DNA of 18,761 bases, taken from contig JAUWBH010000116.1 in the NCBI GenBank assembly GCA_030605085.1, positions 1-18,761 of the forward strand, read 5' to 3'. Made by a program: the position numbers and the translations under genes. Numbering within the stretch: the stretch's first letter is position 1; every line of letters begins with the position of its first letter. Below are positions 7,473 to 15,165 of the stretch, in pieces. The DNA is from Promethearchaeota archaeon (lineage in GTDB: Archaea > Asgardarchaeota > Lokiarchaeia > Sigynarchaeales > SOKP01). Below the pieces are notes generated by a model, which was not told the origin of the DNA, searched no databases, and saw only the letters and a list, made by a program, of their open reading frames with translations.

Positions 7473-8102
7473 ATGGATTTTGAAAAGTTAACTGAACTTA
7501 TTATTGAACTAGAAATTGATGACATTGCGGACGCTGTAAAAGAAGCTCTTGAAGTTGACGGAAAAGACCCACATGATGTTTTGAATGCCTTATCTAAAGG
7601 TATGGACGAAGTAGGGCGCCGATACGAGGCGGAAGAGTATTATTTAACCGAGTTGGTACTAGCGGGAGAGACGATGAAAGAAGCGTTTAAAATTTTACGG
7701 CCTGCGATGGCTGCTTCTGATAAATCCAAAGAAAAAGTGAAAGTGATTATCTGTACAGTAAAAGGGGATAATCACGACATCGGAAAAAACATCCTTGGAA
7801 CATTACTATTAAGTTCTGGCTTTGATGTAATTGATTTAGGTATGGATGTTGATGCGGAAACTATTGTGGAAAAAGTCAAGGAAACTGGAGCTCCAATAGT
7901 GGGCTTAAGCTCTCTTTTAACTATGACGGTAAAACAGATTACAACCATCCACGAAGCACTACAGGCTGCGGGAATTCGAGACAAAGTGAAAATAATCGTT
8001 GGTGGAGCGCCACTAAACATGAGATTAGCTAAAAGCCTAGGCGCCGATGATTTTGCAGACGATGCTGTAAAAGGTATCGCACATATTAAAGAATTGGGAT
8101 AA
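7473..8102 (+). CDS. Corrinoid (B12-binding) methyltransferase protein, copy B
   Basis: A 209-residue paralogue of the protein at 4507. It has the same cap domain plus cobalamin domain, with DNHDIG at about 99-104 and H101 as predicted cobalt ligand, SSLLTM, and GGAPLN near the C-terminus. Most positions are identical to copy A; differences cluster in the cap (EVDGKDPHD against DEGKEPFE) and the linker (AASDKSKEKVK). The start is supported by the matching N-terminus and a matching A-rich leader with ATTGGTAGA 11-12 nt before the ATG. It sits 84 bp after the frameshifted URO-D-type gene and 87 bp before a second, truncated one, so each corrinoid protein may have had its own methyltransferase. 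Its substrate is not determinable here. Confidence 0.93.
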   Translation: MDFEKLTELIIELEIDDIADAVKEALEVDGKDPHDVLNALSKGMDEVGRRYEAEEYYLTELVLAGETMKEAFKILRPAMAASDKSKEKVKVIICTVKGDNHDIGKNILGTLLLSSGFDVIDLGMDVDAETIVEKVKETGAPIVGLSSLLTMTVKQITTIHEALQAAGIRDKVKIIVGGAPLNMRLAKSLGADDFADDAVKGIAHIKELG

Positions 8103-8189
8103 TCATCATTTCTTCTCAATATTTTTTTTAAAAAAAACGCTAAATTATTATAATCTAATTAAAATTTTTTATAAAAGAATGGTGTTCGA

Positions 8190-8861
8190 ATGAATTGTAG
8201 AGAGAGAGTGTTAACAGCATTAAACTTAGAAGAACCCGATCGTATACCTTGCCATACAATTTTAATCGATGCAAATAATGTTGATAAGATTCTAGGAAAA
8301 CCTCAAATCAGCGATTTTGACACATTAGAACAAGTAAAACGGGATAATCCAAATAATTGGGTCGAAGAAATTAGCAATTTAATAGAAGCTGTAGAAACAT
8401 CGATTTTTTCTCGATGCGTAGAGGCCGCTATTGAAATAGGCCTTGATTGTATGCAAGTAGGAATTGTCCCCGTAGAGTTTATAGAAGATCCTAACGACGA
8501 AAGAGACCTAATGAAAGATATATTCGGGCGAATTTGGGAAGCACGCAACAACGAAGGCAATTTTAATCCTTATTATTTATATGGTACTACGAATTCCATT
8601 GAAAAATGGAAAGATGTAAAAGAAAACCTTGAGGGGCCCATGACCGAGAAATACACTAAAATGGTTAAAAAATTTTATCGTCGCATAAATAAGAAACATA
8701 AGGATAAAATATTAGTAGCGGTTACAAATGATCTAGCTGGTGTATTCGAAAGTGCGTGGCAAGGAATGGGATTGACTTTTTATTCAAGAATGCTCCATAA
8801 AAATCCAAAATTTATAAAGGAAGTTCATGAAGTAATAGCCCAATTTACAGCTAATTGCTAA
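8190..8861 (+). pseudogene. URO-D-superfamily methyltransferase, truncated after the N-terminal half
   Basis: A 223-residue fragment beginning with the typical NCRERVLTALNLEEPDRIP start of URO-D-like corrinoid methyltransferases. It continues through the TIM-barrel N-terminal half to KEVHEVIAQFTANC and then stops at TAA (8859-8861). Full-length relatives are about 340-400 residues; the missing part would hold the metal-binding and active-site half of the barrel. It is not a close copy of the 6271 gene: it lacks that gene's lysine-rich N-terminus. The next DNA belongs to an oppositely oriented Mre11 gene that is itself cut short, so the loss looks like a rearrangement rather than a point stop. 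Probably non-functional. It lies 87 bp after corrinoid copy B. Confidence 0.82.
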
Positions 8862-9824
8862 TTTTTCTACAATATAATTATACACTTTTTCTTTTCTTCT
8901 AATTTGTTTTGGAAAATGAACTGTTTTCCATAAATATTTTCGATTATTAAGTCGAATAGCGTAAACTTTTTTTTTAAACTTTTCTTCGTTTAATACTTCA
9001 ACGAGAAATACACCTCGTTTATACGAAAAATCAATCAAACACGCTGCCTCAGACGACCTGGGATTAAAAATCCAATCGTTTAGAGCGAATTGCATATGAT
9101 AATGACCTAAGGCTAAGTAATCAACTCTATCTTTCAGAAATTGTACTTTTCTTAAATCAACTCCGGGGACATTTTTCATTTGACCTTCAATACCATAGTG
9201 TTGTAAAAGAATATGGAAAAGACCATCGTCTTTAGTGATCGCCCCTCTAATTTTAGGTAATATCTCCTCAGGTTTTTGCCCGAGATATCGCGTTCCATAA
9301 ATCATCGTGTTTTTAACTTGTATTTTGCCCCCTTTTTTCGTTTCATAATTATAAAGAGGGAACATCTTCTCGAGAGGAGCGTCTATGTCACCGTCAAGAA
9401 GTATTATCAATCCTAAGTTTGCTATTAATTTTAACCAAGATTGACCGCGCCGTGGTAATCTTACTCCTCCCGCAAATTTACGAATATCGTGGTTCCCTTC
9501 AATGGAAATGATTGGAATTGATCCTTTGGTAGAGATTTCAAAATCCCTTAAAATATTTACGATTTTTAGTAGTTTTTCAGGTAATAACTCGAGAGAAGTA
9601 AACACATCTCCTCCTAGCAACATAAAATTTACTCGATGTTTAATTGCCAGAATTAAAATTTCTTGAAAAGCCCGAATAAAATCTTCGGATCTATGGTCGT
9701 TGCTGTATTGTTGACAACCAAGGTGAATATCACTTGCGTGTATGAATTTTACGGAATTTCTATTTTCTTTTTGACTTTTTGAATAAATTTCAAATTCGTT
9801 TTCGAAATTATTGGTACTTGACAT
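8784..9824 (-). CDS. mre11: Mre11-type DNA repair nuclease, C-terminus replaced
   Basis: A calcineurin-like phosphoesterase of the Mre11/SbcD family, the nuclease subunit of the Mre11-Rad50 double-strand-break complex. Motifs in order are SDIHLG (31-36, D32 and H34), GGDVF (71-75, D73), EGNHD (109-113, N111 and H112), LQHYG (207-211, H209) and LGHYH (239-243, H241 and H243), so all metal ligands are present. A 24-residue polar extension precedes the domain. Homology-like sequence ends near residue 322 (about 8859). The remaining about 24 residues (AISCKLGYYF onward) are simply the antisense of the truncated methyltransferase gene, so the native C-terminus with the Rad50-binding region is probably lost or altered. 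No rad50 gene follows in this window, although that is the usual archaeal neighbour. Confidence 0.9.
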   Translation of the reverse strand: MSSTNNFENEFEIYSKSQKENRNSVKFIHASDIHLGCQQYSNDHRSEDFIRAFQEILILAIKHRVNFMLLGGDVFTSLELLPEKLLKIVNILRDFEISTKGSIPIISIEGNHDIRKFAGGVRLPRRGQSWLKLIANLGLIILLDGDIDAPLEKMFPLYNYETKKGGKIQVKNTMIYGTRYLGQKPEEILPKIRGAITKDDGLFHILLQHYGIEGQMKNVPGVDLRKVQFLKDRVDYLALGHYHMQFALNDWIFNPRSSEAACLIDFSYKRGVFLVEVLNEEKFKKKVYAIRLNNRKYLWKTVHFPKQIRRKEKVYNYIVEKLAISCKLGYYFMNFLYKFWIFMEHS

Positions 9825-10244
9825 TCTTCAATAAAAAATTCTTTGTCCCATTATTTTATAAAAAGAATATTATTTGGTCGTTTTTAAATAATAGAAGCCC
9901 AGAAGAATAGTGATAAACTAATTTCTAAAAGAATAATTTTAGAAAAATAAGGATATATGGCTTCAAGATTTCAAAATCAGACAGAACAATCCCTTTCAAA
10001 AATAATTCTTGTTTTAATTATGCTAATGTAAAAAGTAAGTAGTCTCACTAATAGAAATCAATAAATATAAATTTGTGACTGTTTTTACTATAAAATCGCA
10101 AAGTATAAAATTTTTCAAAAGTTTTATTTAATAAATTATAATCAAAGAAAGGATATGAAGTGGAATAATTTTCACTTAATACAATAAAAATTTATTTAAA
10201 ATGAATTATAATAATTAATTTACATAAATCGGAGTTGATAGCTT
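9825..10244. other. 420-bp AT-rich intergenic region between mre11 and EF-2
   Basis: It separates two divergent genes and should hold both promoters. TATA-like runs occur near 9851-9862 (for mre11) and 10185-10215 (for EF-2). A 24-codon ATG frame at 9957-10031 is preceded by AAGGA but resembles nothing I know. I see no tRNA, repeat array or strong hairpin. Confidence 0.4.
10231..10234 (+). promoter_or_regulatory. Putative Shine-Dalgarno pointing to an ATA start of EF-2
   Basis: GGAG lies 10 nt before ATA at 10245. The EF-2-like frame runs open from this ATA (the codons TAG CTT precede it), and the next standard start is GTG at 10284 with no such motif ahead of it. Confidence 0.35.
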
Positions 10245-12527
10245 ATAGTTAAGGTAAAAAATCCTGATGAAATAGCCAAGTTAGTGACTTCGGGTTCATA
10301 CGAAAAGAAACGTATATTTTCAATTACCGCCCATATAGATCATGGCAAAACAACAGCTACTGATTATCTATTAAGACGAGCTGGACTTATGAGGCCTGAA
10401 GATGCTGGTCAGTTGCAAATGACAGATAGCGACGATGAAGAAAAAAATGACATCTTATGTCATTTTCTTTAGCAAGAAAGAGGCATTACTATTTTTACAA
10501 GCGTCGTTCTGCTGTCATTTAAAGATCCGAGAAAACCCGACGATGACGAACCGTACATTTTTCAATTAAACGATACACCTGGGCATATATCGTTCACTGG
10601 TGAAGTCTCTCGTGCCCTTCGAGGGAGCGATGGCGCTATTATCTTAGTTGATGCGTTAGAAGGAGTAATGACTCAGACAGAAACCAACATTAGACTCGCT
10701 GTTGGAGTAGAGCTTTGCAAACCCGTATTATTTATAAATAAAGTTGATAGATTAATAAGCGAGCTTAAACTTGATCCTAAACAGACTTACGAAAAAATAG
10801 ACAACATAACAAAAGAAGTTAACGAGCTAATTAAAAAGGTTCGTCCAAAAGGATTTGATTGGAGCATAGATTTTGCTAAAAACAGCGTTGCTGTAGGATC
10901 TGCGAAGCATGGCTGGGGATTCACGTACGAAATCTTAAAAGAAAAAGGGTATACTCCCATTACCGTTTTTGAAAAATATAACGAAGGAGATATTAATTGG
11001 CTACGCGAGAATTTACCCCTTGACGAATCTATGCTAAGAATGGTTGTTGATCATTTACCAGACCCGGTAACTGCAGCAAAATATAGAATCCCTCACATTT
11101 GGGCTGGGAACCTTGATTCTGAGCTAGGCCAAGCGCTTCAAAAAAGCGATCCAAAAGGCCCTCTCTATGGAATGATAACGAAAATCTTCCTTGACCCAAA
11201 AAAGAATTATCAAGCGACTTTAATTGGTCGTGTCTTCTCAGGCACCTTAGATCAGACCCATTCGTTGTATTTAATAAATAGTAAAAAGGCGAATCGAATA
11301 AAGCGTTTAGGGGTTATGGAAATTACAGATCTTTTAGATATTCCTAGTATTCCGGCAGGAAATTTATTCGCTTTATGGGGATTTATTTGTCCTTCTGGTG
11401 AAACTTTTATTGCTGCAGATAAAATCCCTAAAGAAAAAGAAAAAATCGCAGAAATTCCTACGTTTGAAAAAATAAATTATGCATGCAAAGCTGTTGTGTC
11501 AAGATCAATAAAAGCTAAAGATCCCCAGGATTTGGCGAAACTTGGGACCGTCGTCGGAAAATGGTTACAAGCGGATCCGACGGCTGAATTTCGCCTAAAT
11601 AAAGAGACAATGGAGTATATCTTAAGTGGAATTGACCCCTTACAGATTGAAATCTTAACGAAAAAGATAAATTATCAAGTAGAAATCGATATTGGAGAAC
11701 CTATTATAGTATATCGGGAAAAGATTAGTAAAAAAAGCAAAAACTATCACACTAAATCGTCAAATACTCACAACCGTATTCTCCTATATATGAAGCCATT
11801 GGACGAAAAAACTGAAGAATTAATAGATCAAGGTAAAATTACTTATTTACAGAACCAAAAAGACCGCGCTGCGATATTAAGGGAAGAAGCTGGCTGGGAA
11901 ACGAAAGAAGCTAGGCGTATTGTTGATGTCTATAAAGGAAATATTCTTGTTAATGGAACTTCTGGATTACAAAGATTTGATAGAGTAAAAAACGACCTCA
12001 TAAGCTCATTTAGAAATTGGCTTGAAGAGTGTATTTTATCCAAAGAACCCGCCATGGGAATTAAAGCAACATTTATAGATATGGTCATCCACGAGGATCC
12101 AAGGCATACTCAGTTTGCGCAAACCGCCAGTATGGCCTATTCTGCCTTCTCCTTGGCAATGTTAGATGCCGAACCACATATATATGAACCTATCCAAAGG
12201 ATTGACGTAAAAACACCGCAAGGTACTGAAGGAAGTGTAAACGCAATCATCAACCAGCATCGCGGAAGGATTCATAATGTTATTCCTGAAGATGAATACG
12301 TAAGAGTACAAGGACAAATTCCCGCTGCTGAAATAATCGGAATTGCTGACGAAATTCGGAGTTCAACGCAAGGTAGAGCCTTTTTTGGCTACGAATTCAA
12401 AGGGTTTGAAAAAGTCCCTCCCTCTTTGGAAGAAGATGTAATCTTGAGCATTCGAAAACGCAAAGGAATGCCCGCAGAAATGCCTTCTACAAAATCATGG
12501 GAGAGATTTATTTACAAACGAACCTAA
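10245..12527 (+). CDS. fusA: Translation elongation factor EF-2 (or EF-2 paralogue), interrupted by an in-frame TAG
   Basis: EF-2 drives ribosomal translocation with GTP. One frame runs throughout: G1 AHIDHGKTT, then MTDSDDEE, a 30-bp insert ending in TAG (10470-10472), then QERGITIFTS (switch I), DTPGHISF (G3), NKVD (G4), domains II and III, domain IV with HEDPRHTQFAQ, and domain V ending in SWERFIYKRT. Without the insert it is about 750 residues, normal for the family. Joining EE to QERGITI reproduces the eukaryotic EF-2 pattern (TD....EQERCITI), so the insert is foreign to the protein. Domain IV keeps the histidine that becomes diphthamide (codon 12105-12107), but the HRGxxQ context is lost. 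The N-terminus seems to begin at ATA 10245; GTG 10284 is the alternative. The reading frame is otherwise undamaged. The ATG at 10668 is internal and not a real start. Confidence 0.9.
10443..10472 (+). repeat. 30-bp self-complementary insert with terminal TAG inside EF-2
   Basis: Exactly ten codons separate GAA GAA (10437-10442) from CAA GAA AGA (10473-10481). Arms 10444-10453 and 10457-10466 are perfect 10-bp complements around the 3-nt loop ctt. With one A/C mismatch the stem extends by 10440-10442 with 10468-10470. The last codon is TAG. It could be a bypassed hairpin element, a very small spliced intron, a readthrough site, a recent insertion or an assembly artefact. Confidence 0.75.
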
Positions 12528-12605
12528 TAAATTATATATTCTTTATTACTCGTTTTAAACTTAATTTTTTTAAGAACAATAATTTAGAAGAAGTAATTTC
12601 AGCTA

Positions 12606-13325
12606 TTATAAACTGAAAAGACTTTTTAAATCTTGGACATGATCCAATAAAATGTCCGGATTGTGTTCCACTAAGTTTTCTTTTTGAGCAAGACCGCTTG
12701 CTACGCAAACTGTTTTTACATTTGCAGCTTTTCCACATAATATGTCTGAAGTCATATCACCTATGAATATTGCTTCTGAAGGTTTAAGGTTCCATTTTTT
12801 AAGGATTATTTGGATTCCCTCTGGACTTGGTTTTACTTCAGTTACATCGTTGAAGCCTACAATTATTTCGAAATACTTCATCAAATCGAATCTCTCCAAG
12901 ACTTCCTCAGCATAATTACTCTTGTTATTAGTTAATATTGCTAATTTTACTTTATTAGATAATTTTGAAATGATCTCATCGATACCTTCAAAAATTTTAG
13001 CATCTTCTCTATATTTATTAAATTGATTAAAAATAAAAACAGCTATACGCATTTTTTTGAAGTATCTTAATCCCTCTAAAAAAGTAGTTTTTTTTAACAA
13101 ATTGTAGGAATTTAAAATTATTTGAGGCACGGGGTAATTCTGCATCTCTTCTATAAGGTCTGCAATTTCTTGTAGTACTAAATCACGGTTCACTTTTTTT
13201 AATTCATATTTATCTATCGCATCGTCTACGGCGTTTCTTATTGCTTCTATAATGTCGTATATTACACCGTCCATGTCGAAGATGATTCCCTTAACACCTT
13301 CTTTTTCTACATCAATTTTCTCCAT
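12606..13325 (-). CDS. HAD-superfamily phosphatase, phosphoglycolate phosphatase-like
   Basis: A 239-residue haloacid-dehalogenase-type hydrolase. Motif I is FDMDGVIYD with nucleophile D17 and acid/base D19; motif II is LTNN with T132; motif III is K165 (VKPSPE); motif IV is GDMTSD with D190 and D194 for magnesium. A helical C1 cap occupies about 25-110. The VKPSPEGI and IGDMTSDI segments are typical of the Gph/beta-phosphoglucomutase branch, so a small phosphoester such as phosphoglycolate is a likely substrate, but this cannot be fixed from sequence. A minus-strand AT box lies about 20-25 bp before the ATG, suggesting a leaderless or near-leaderless transcript. It is convergent with EF-2 (78-bp gap) and divergent from the repeat protein at 13450. 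Confidence 0.9.
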   Translation of the reverse strand: MEKIDVEKEGVKGIIFDMDGVIYDIIEAIRNAVDDAIDKYELKKVNRDLVLQEIADLIEEMQNYPVPQIILNSYNLLKKTTFLEGLRYFKKMRIAVFIFNQFNKYREDAKIFEGIDEIISKLSNKVKLAILTNNKSNYAEEVLERFDLMKYFEIIVGFNDVTEVKPSPEGIQIILKKWNLKPSEAIFIGDMTSDILCGKAANVKTVCVASGLAQKENLVEHNPDILLDHVQDLKSLFSL

Positions 13326-13449
13326 ATTAAAAAGAATTAACGTTTAAATTAATTTTAATTTTTACAGTTTACTAAAATTAAAAGAATGAAAGAACTATTA
13401 TTTTATTGTCTTGAAAAGTAAGCGAATTATTTTTGTTAATGAAATTATA

Positions 13450-14394
13450 ATGAATGAGAATCACGAAAAAGATAACGATCAAAACAACGATGATTTACAA
13501 AACTATTTAAAAGAAATGGAAAATCTTAAAGCTGATTTTTCAGATCTCGGCAAGATTGATCTCAACGAATTAAAAGAAATGAAACAAGCAATTGAAAGTG
13601 TTAAGCAAGAGGAAGAGAAAAGTTCATTTGAGGAAGAAAGCGAAATTAAACGATCTCCAGAGATTTCTCAAGACTTAGAAGAAAAAATTAAGCAAGAACT
13701 GCGAAAGAGAAAAAAAGAAAAAGATAACGATCAAAAAAACGATGATTTACAAAACTATATAAAAGAAATGGAAAATCTTGAAGCTGATTTTTCAGATCTA
13801 GGTAAAATTGATCTCGACGAATTAAAAGAAATGAAACAAGCAATTGAAAGTGTTAAGCAAGAGGAAGAGAAAAGTTTATTTGAGGAAGAAAGCGAAATTA
13901 AACGATCTCCAGGGATTTCTCAAGACTTAGAAGAAAAAATTAAACAAGAACTGCGAAAGAGAAAAGAAGAAAAAGAAGAAAAAGAAGAGACCGCAATTAC
14001 ACCTGAAAAATTCTTAGGATATGTTAAAAGCAGGCGAGACAAAATTTGGTATCATGCTCTTTATTATCTTGTATTTAAAGTAGAGGATCATATCGCAAGT
14101 AAGTCCTTATTGTATGATGTGTTAAAAGAGGTAACAAGTAAAAGCGCAATCGATCCCATACCGGAGCATCAATTTTATTTTGGGTTGGGGCATATTTTAA
14201 GATTATCTTTGAATAACAAAAAAATAATCCGCTATATGAGTGGAGGAAAGTTTAAAGTTAATGTTAACATAAATGAATTAAAAGAAATTTTAGAAAAAGC
14301 CGGAGCACCCATAAGTACCAGACCTGTTATTGAAGAAGACCAAAAAAAAGAAATGTTTAGAGACTTTCTTAAAGATGATTTTTTAGATATTTAA
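13450..14394 (+). CDS. Charged protein with an 84-residue tandem duplication and C-terminal winged-helix-like domain
   Basis: A 314-residue protein of unknown function. Residues about 6-173 are two consecutive copies of an 84-residue, glutamate- and lysine-rich, helical unit containing ADFSDLGKIDL and ELRKRK; both copies are likely coiled coil. A further EEKEEKEE linker leads to a distinct domain (about 195-285) with mixed helices, ending in a GGKFKVNVNINEL hairpin and helix, reminiscent of a winged helix. I chose ATG 13450; a TTG at 13411 would add 13 residues (KSKRIIFVNEII-like) that do not look like the rest. There is no signal peptide or membrane segment. EngB-like GTPase begins 31 bp downstream and may be co-transcribed. 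I do not recognise the family; a DNA- or protein-binding scaffold is only a guess. Confidence 0.82.
   Translation: MNENHEKDNDQNNDDLQNYLKEMENLKADFSDLGKIDLNELKEMKQAIESVKQEEEKSSFEEESEIKRSPEISQDLEEKIKQELRKRKKEKDNDQKNDDLQNYIKEMENLEADFSDLGKIDLDELKEMKQAIESVKQEEEKSLFEEESEIKRSPGISQDLEEKIKQELRKRKEEKEEKEETAITPEKFLGYVKSRRDKIWYHALYYLVFKVEDHIASKSLLYDVLKEVTSKSAIDPIPEHQFYFGLGHILRLSLNNKKIIRYMSGGKFKVNVNINELKEILEKAGAPISTRPVIEEDQKKEMFRDFLKDDFLDI
13465..13968 (+). repeat. Tandem direct repeat, period 252 bp, two copies
   Basis: 13465-13716 and 13717-13968 are nearly identical at the DNA level, including synonymous positions, with scattered single-base differences (for example ctcggcaag against ctaggtaaa). The period is exactly 84 codons, so the duplication keeps the frame of the host gene. 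It is recent on an evolutionary scale. Confidence 0.9.
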
Positions 14395-14425
14395 TTAAGA
14401 AATTGCTCTAAATTAGTTTTTAAAG

Positions 14426-15055
14426 ATGAAAGATAAACCATCTTTATTAATCATTGGAAATTCTAATGTCGGCAAAAGTTCTATTACAAGATTATTGGTA
14501 CCAAATCCTCGAAAATTTAAGGGAAAAACAGGTAAAAGTCCTGGTAGTACATTACTTATAAAGCCGATTTGGCAACCAGGTATGAAATATCAGGTGATCG
14601 ACTTACCTGGTTTCGGATTTATGCGACATTCAAGCCGTAGAAGAGTGGAACATATTAAGAAACAAATAGTAGTGCACATTGAGAAAAATTATAAAGATTT
14701 TTTCTTTGGTTTAGTAATAATTAACATTCTTAGGATTGAAGATGAGATTAATAAATACTTTATTCAACAAAAGGATACAATTCCATTAAGCTTTGAATTA
14801 ATCAATTTTTTAAAAGAATTTGAAATTCCTCTTTTAGTTATTATAAATAAAATAGATAAAGTTTCAAATATCGATAAGGGTCGTATCATTAATTTATTTC
14901 TTGAATCAGCTAAAGAATATGGTTTATCTTTTATTCATTTAGACAAATTTAAGTACGAATTAAAAACGCAAATCCCGTATTTAGAATTTTCTGCTCTGAA
15001 GAAGATAAATTTGGATAAGTTAAAGCGAATTATCCAACATTATACAAGAAAATAA
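14426..15055 (+). CDS. engB: EngB/YihA-family GTPase
   Basis: A 209-residue TRAFAC GTPase. G1 is GNSNVGKS (11-18); the G2 threonine is probably T42 in KSPGST; G3 is DLPGFG (59-64); G4 is NKID (141-144); and a FSALK segment near the C-terminus serves as G5. The PGST and DLPGFGF motifs are characteristic of the EngB family, which in bacteria acts in large-subunit ribosome assembly; archaeal members are less studied. Length matches (about 190-210 residues). There is no membrane segment, so it is cytoplasmic. The 31-bp gap to the upstream repeat protein suggests a shared transcript. There is no clear Shine-Dalgarno. Confidence 0.92.
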   Translation: MKDKPSLLIIGNSNVGKSSITRLLVPNPRKFKGKTGKSPGSTLLIKPIWQPGMKYQVIDLPGFGFMRHSSRRRVEHIKKQIVVHIEKNYKDFFFGLVIINILRIEDEINKYFIQQKDTIPLSFELINFLKEFEIPLLVIINKIDKVSNIDKGRIINLFLESAKEYGLSFIHLDKFKYELKTQIPYLEFSALKKINLDKLKRIIQHYTRK

Positions 15056-15135
15056 TCGTAAATTAAATTAGGTGTTAAGGTTTGCTTCATTATAAAAAAT
15101 AACTATTTTAATAATATATAGAAATTAAGAAAAAT

Positions 15136-15147
15136 ACTTTTAAGGAT
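15136..15147 (+). promoter_or_regulatory. TATA box of the phosphoglycerate mutase gene
   Basis: acttttaagg is centred about 25 bp before the ATG at 15166 and no Shine-Dalgarno intervenes. This is the classic layout of a leaderless archaeal transcript. Confidence 0.55.
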
Positions 15148-15165
15148 TCCCTATTCTGAAAAATC

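Noticed and set aside
9957..10031. 24-codon frame with an AAGGA motif upstream in the mre11/EF-2 gap
   Set aside because: Too short to judge, with no recognisable motif; such frames with AGGA-like motifs arise by chance in A-rich DNA.
10443..10472. A classical archaeal bulge-helix-bulge intron in EF-2
   Set aside because: The stem is continuous with a single mismatch and I cannot draw two 3-nt bulges around a 4-bp helix at the boundaries; kept only as a weak alternative in the finding.
10668..12527. EF-2 as a gene starting at ATG 10668
   Set aside because: The same frame upstream encodes G1, switch I and G3 of the GTPase, so this ATG is internal; the apparent start is only a consequence of the TAG at 10470.
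13465..13968. Possible CRISPR-like repeat
   Set aside because: Only two long adjacent copies without spacers, inside an open reading frame; it is a coding tandem duplication.
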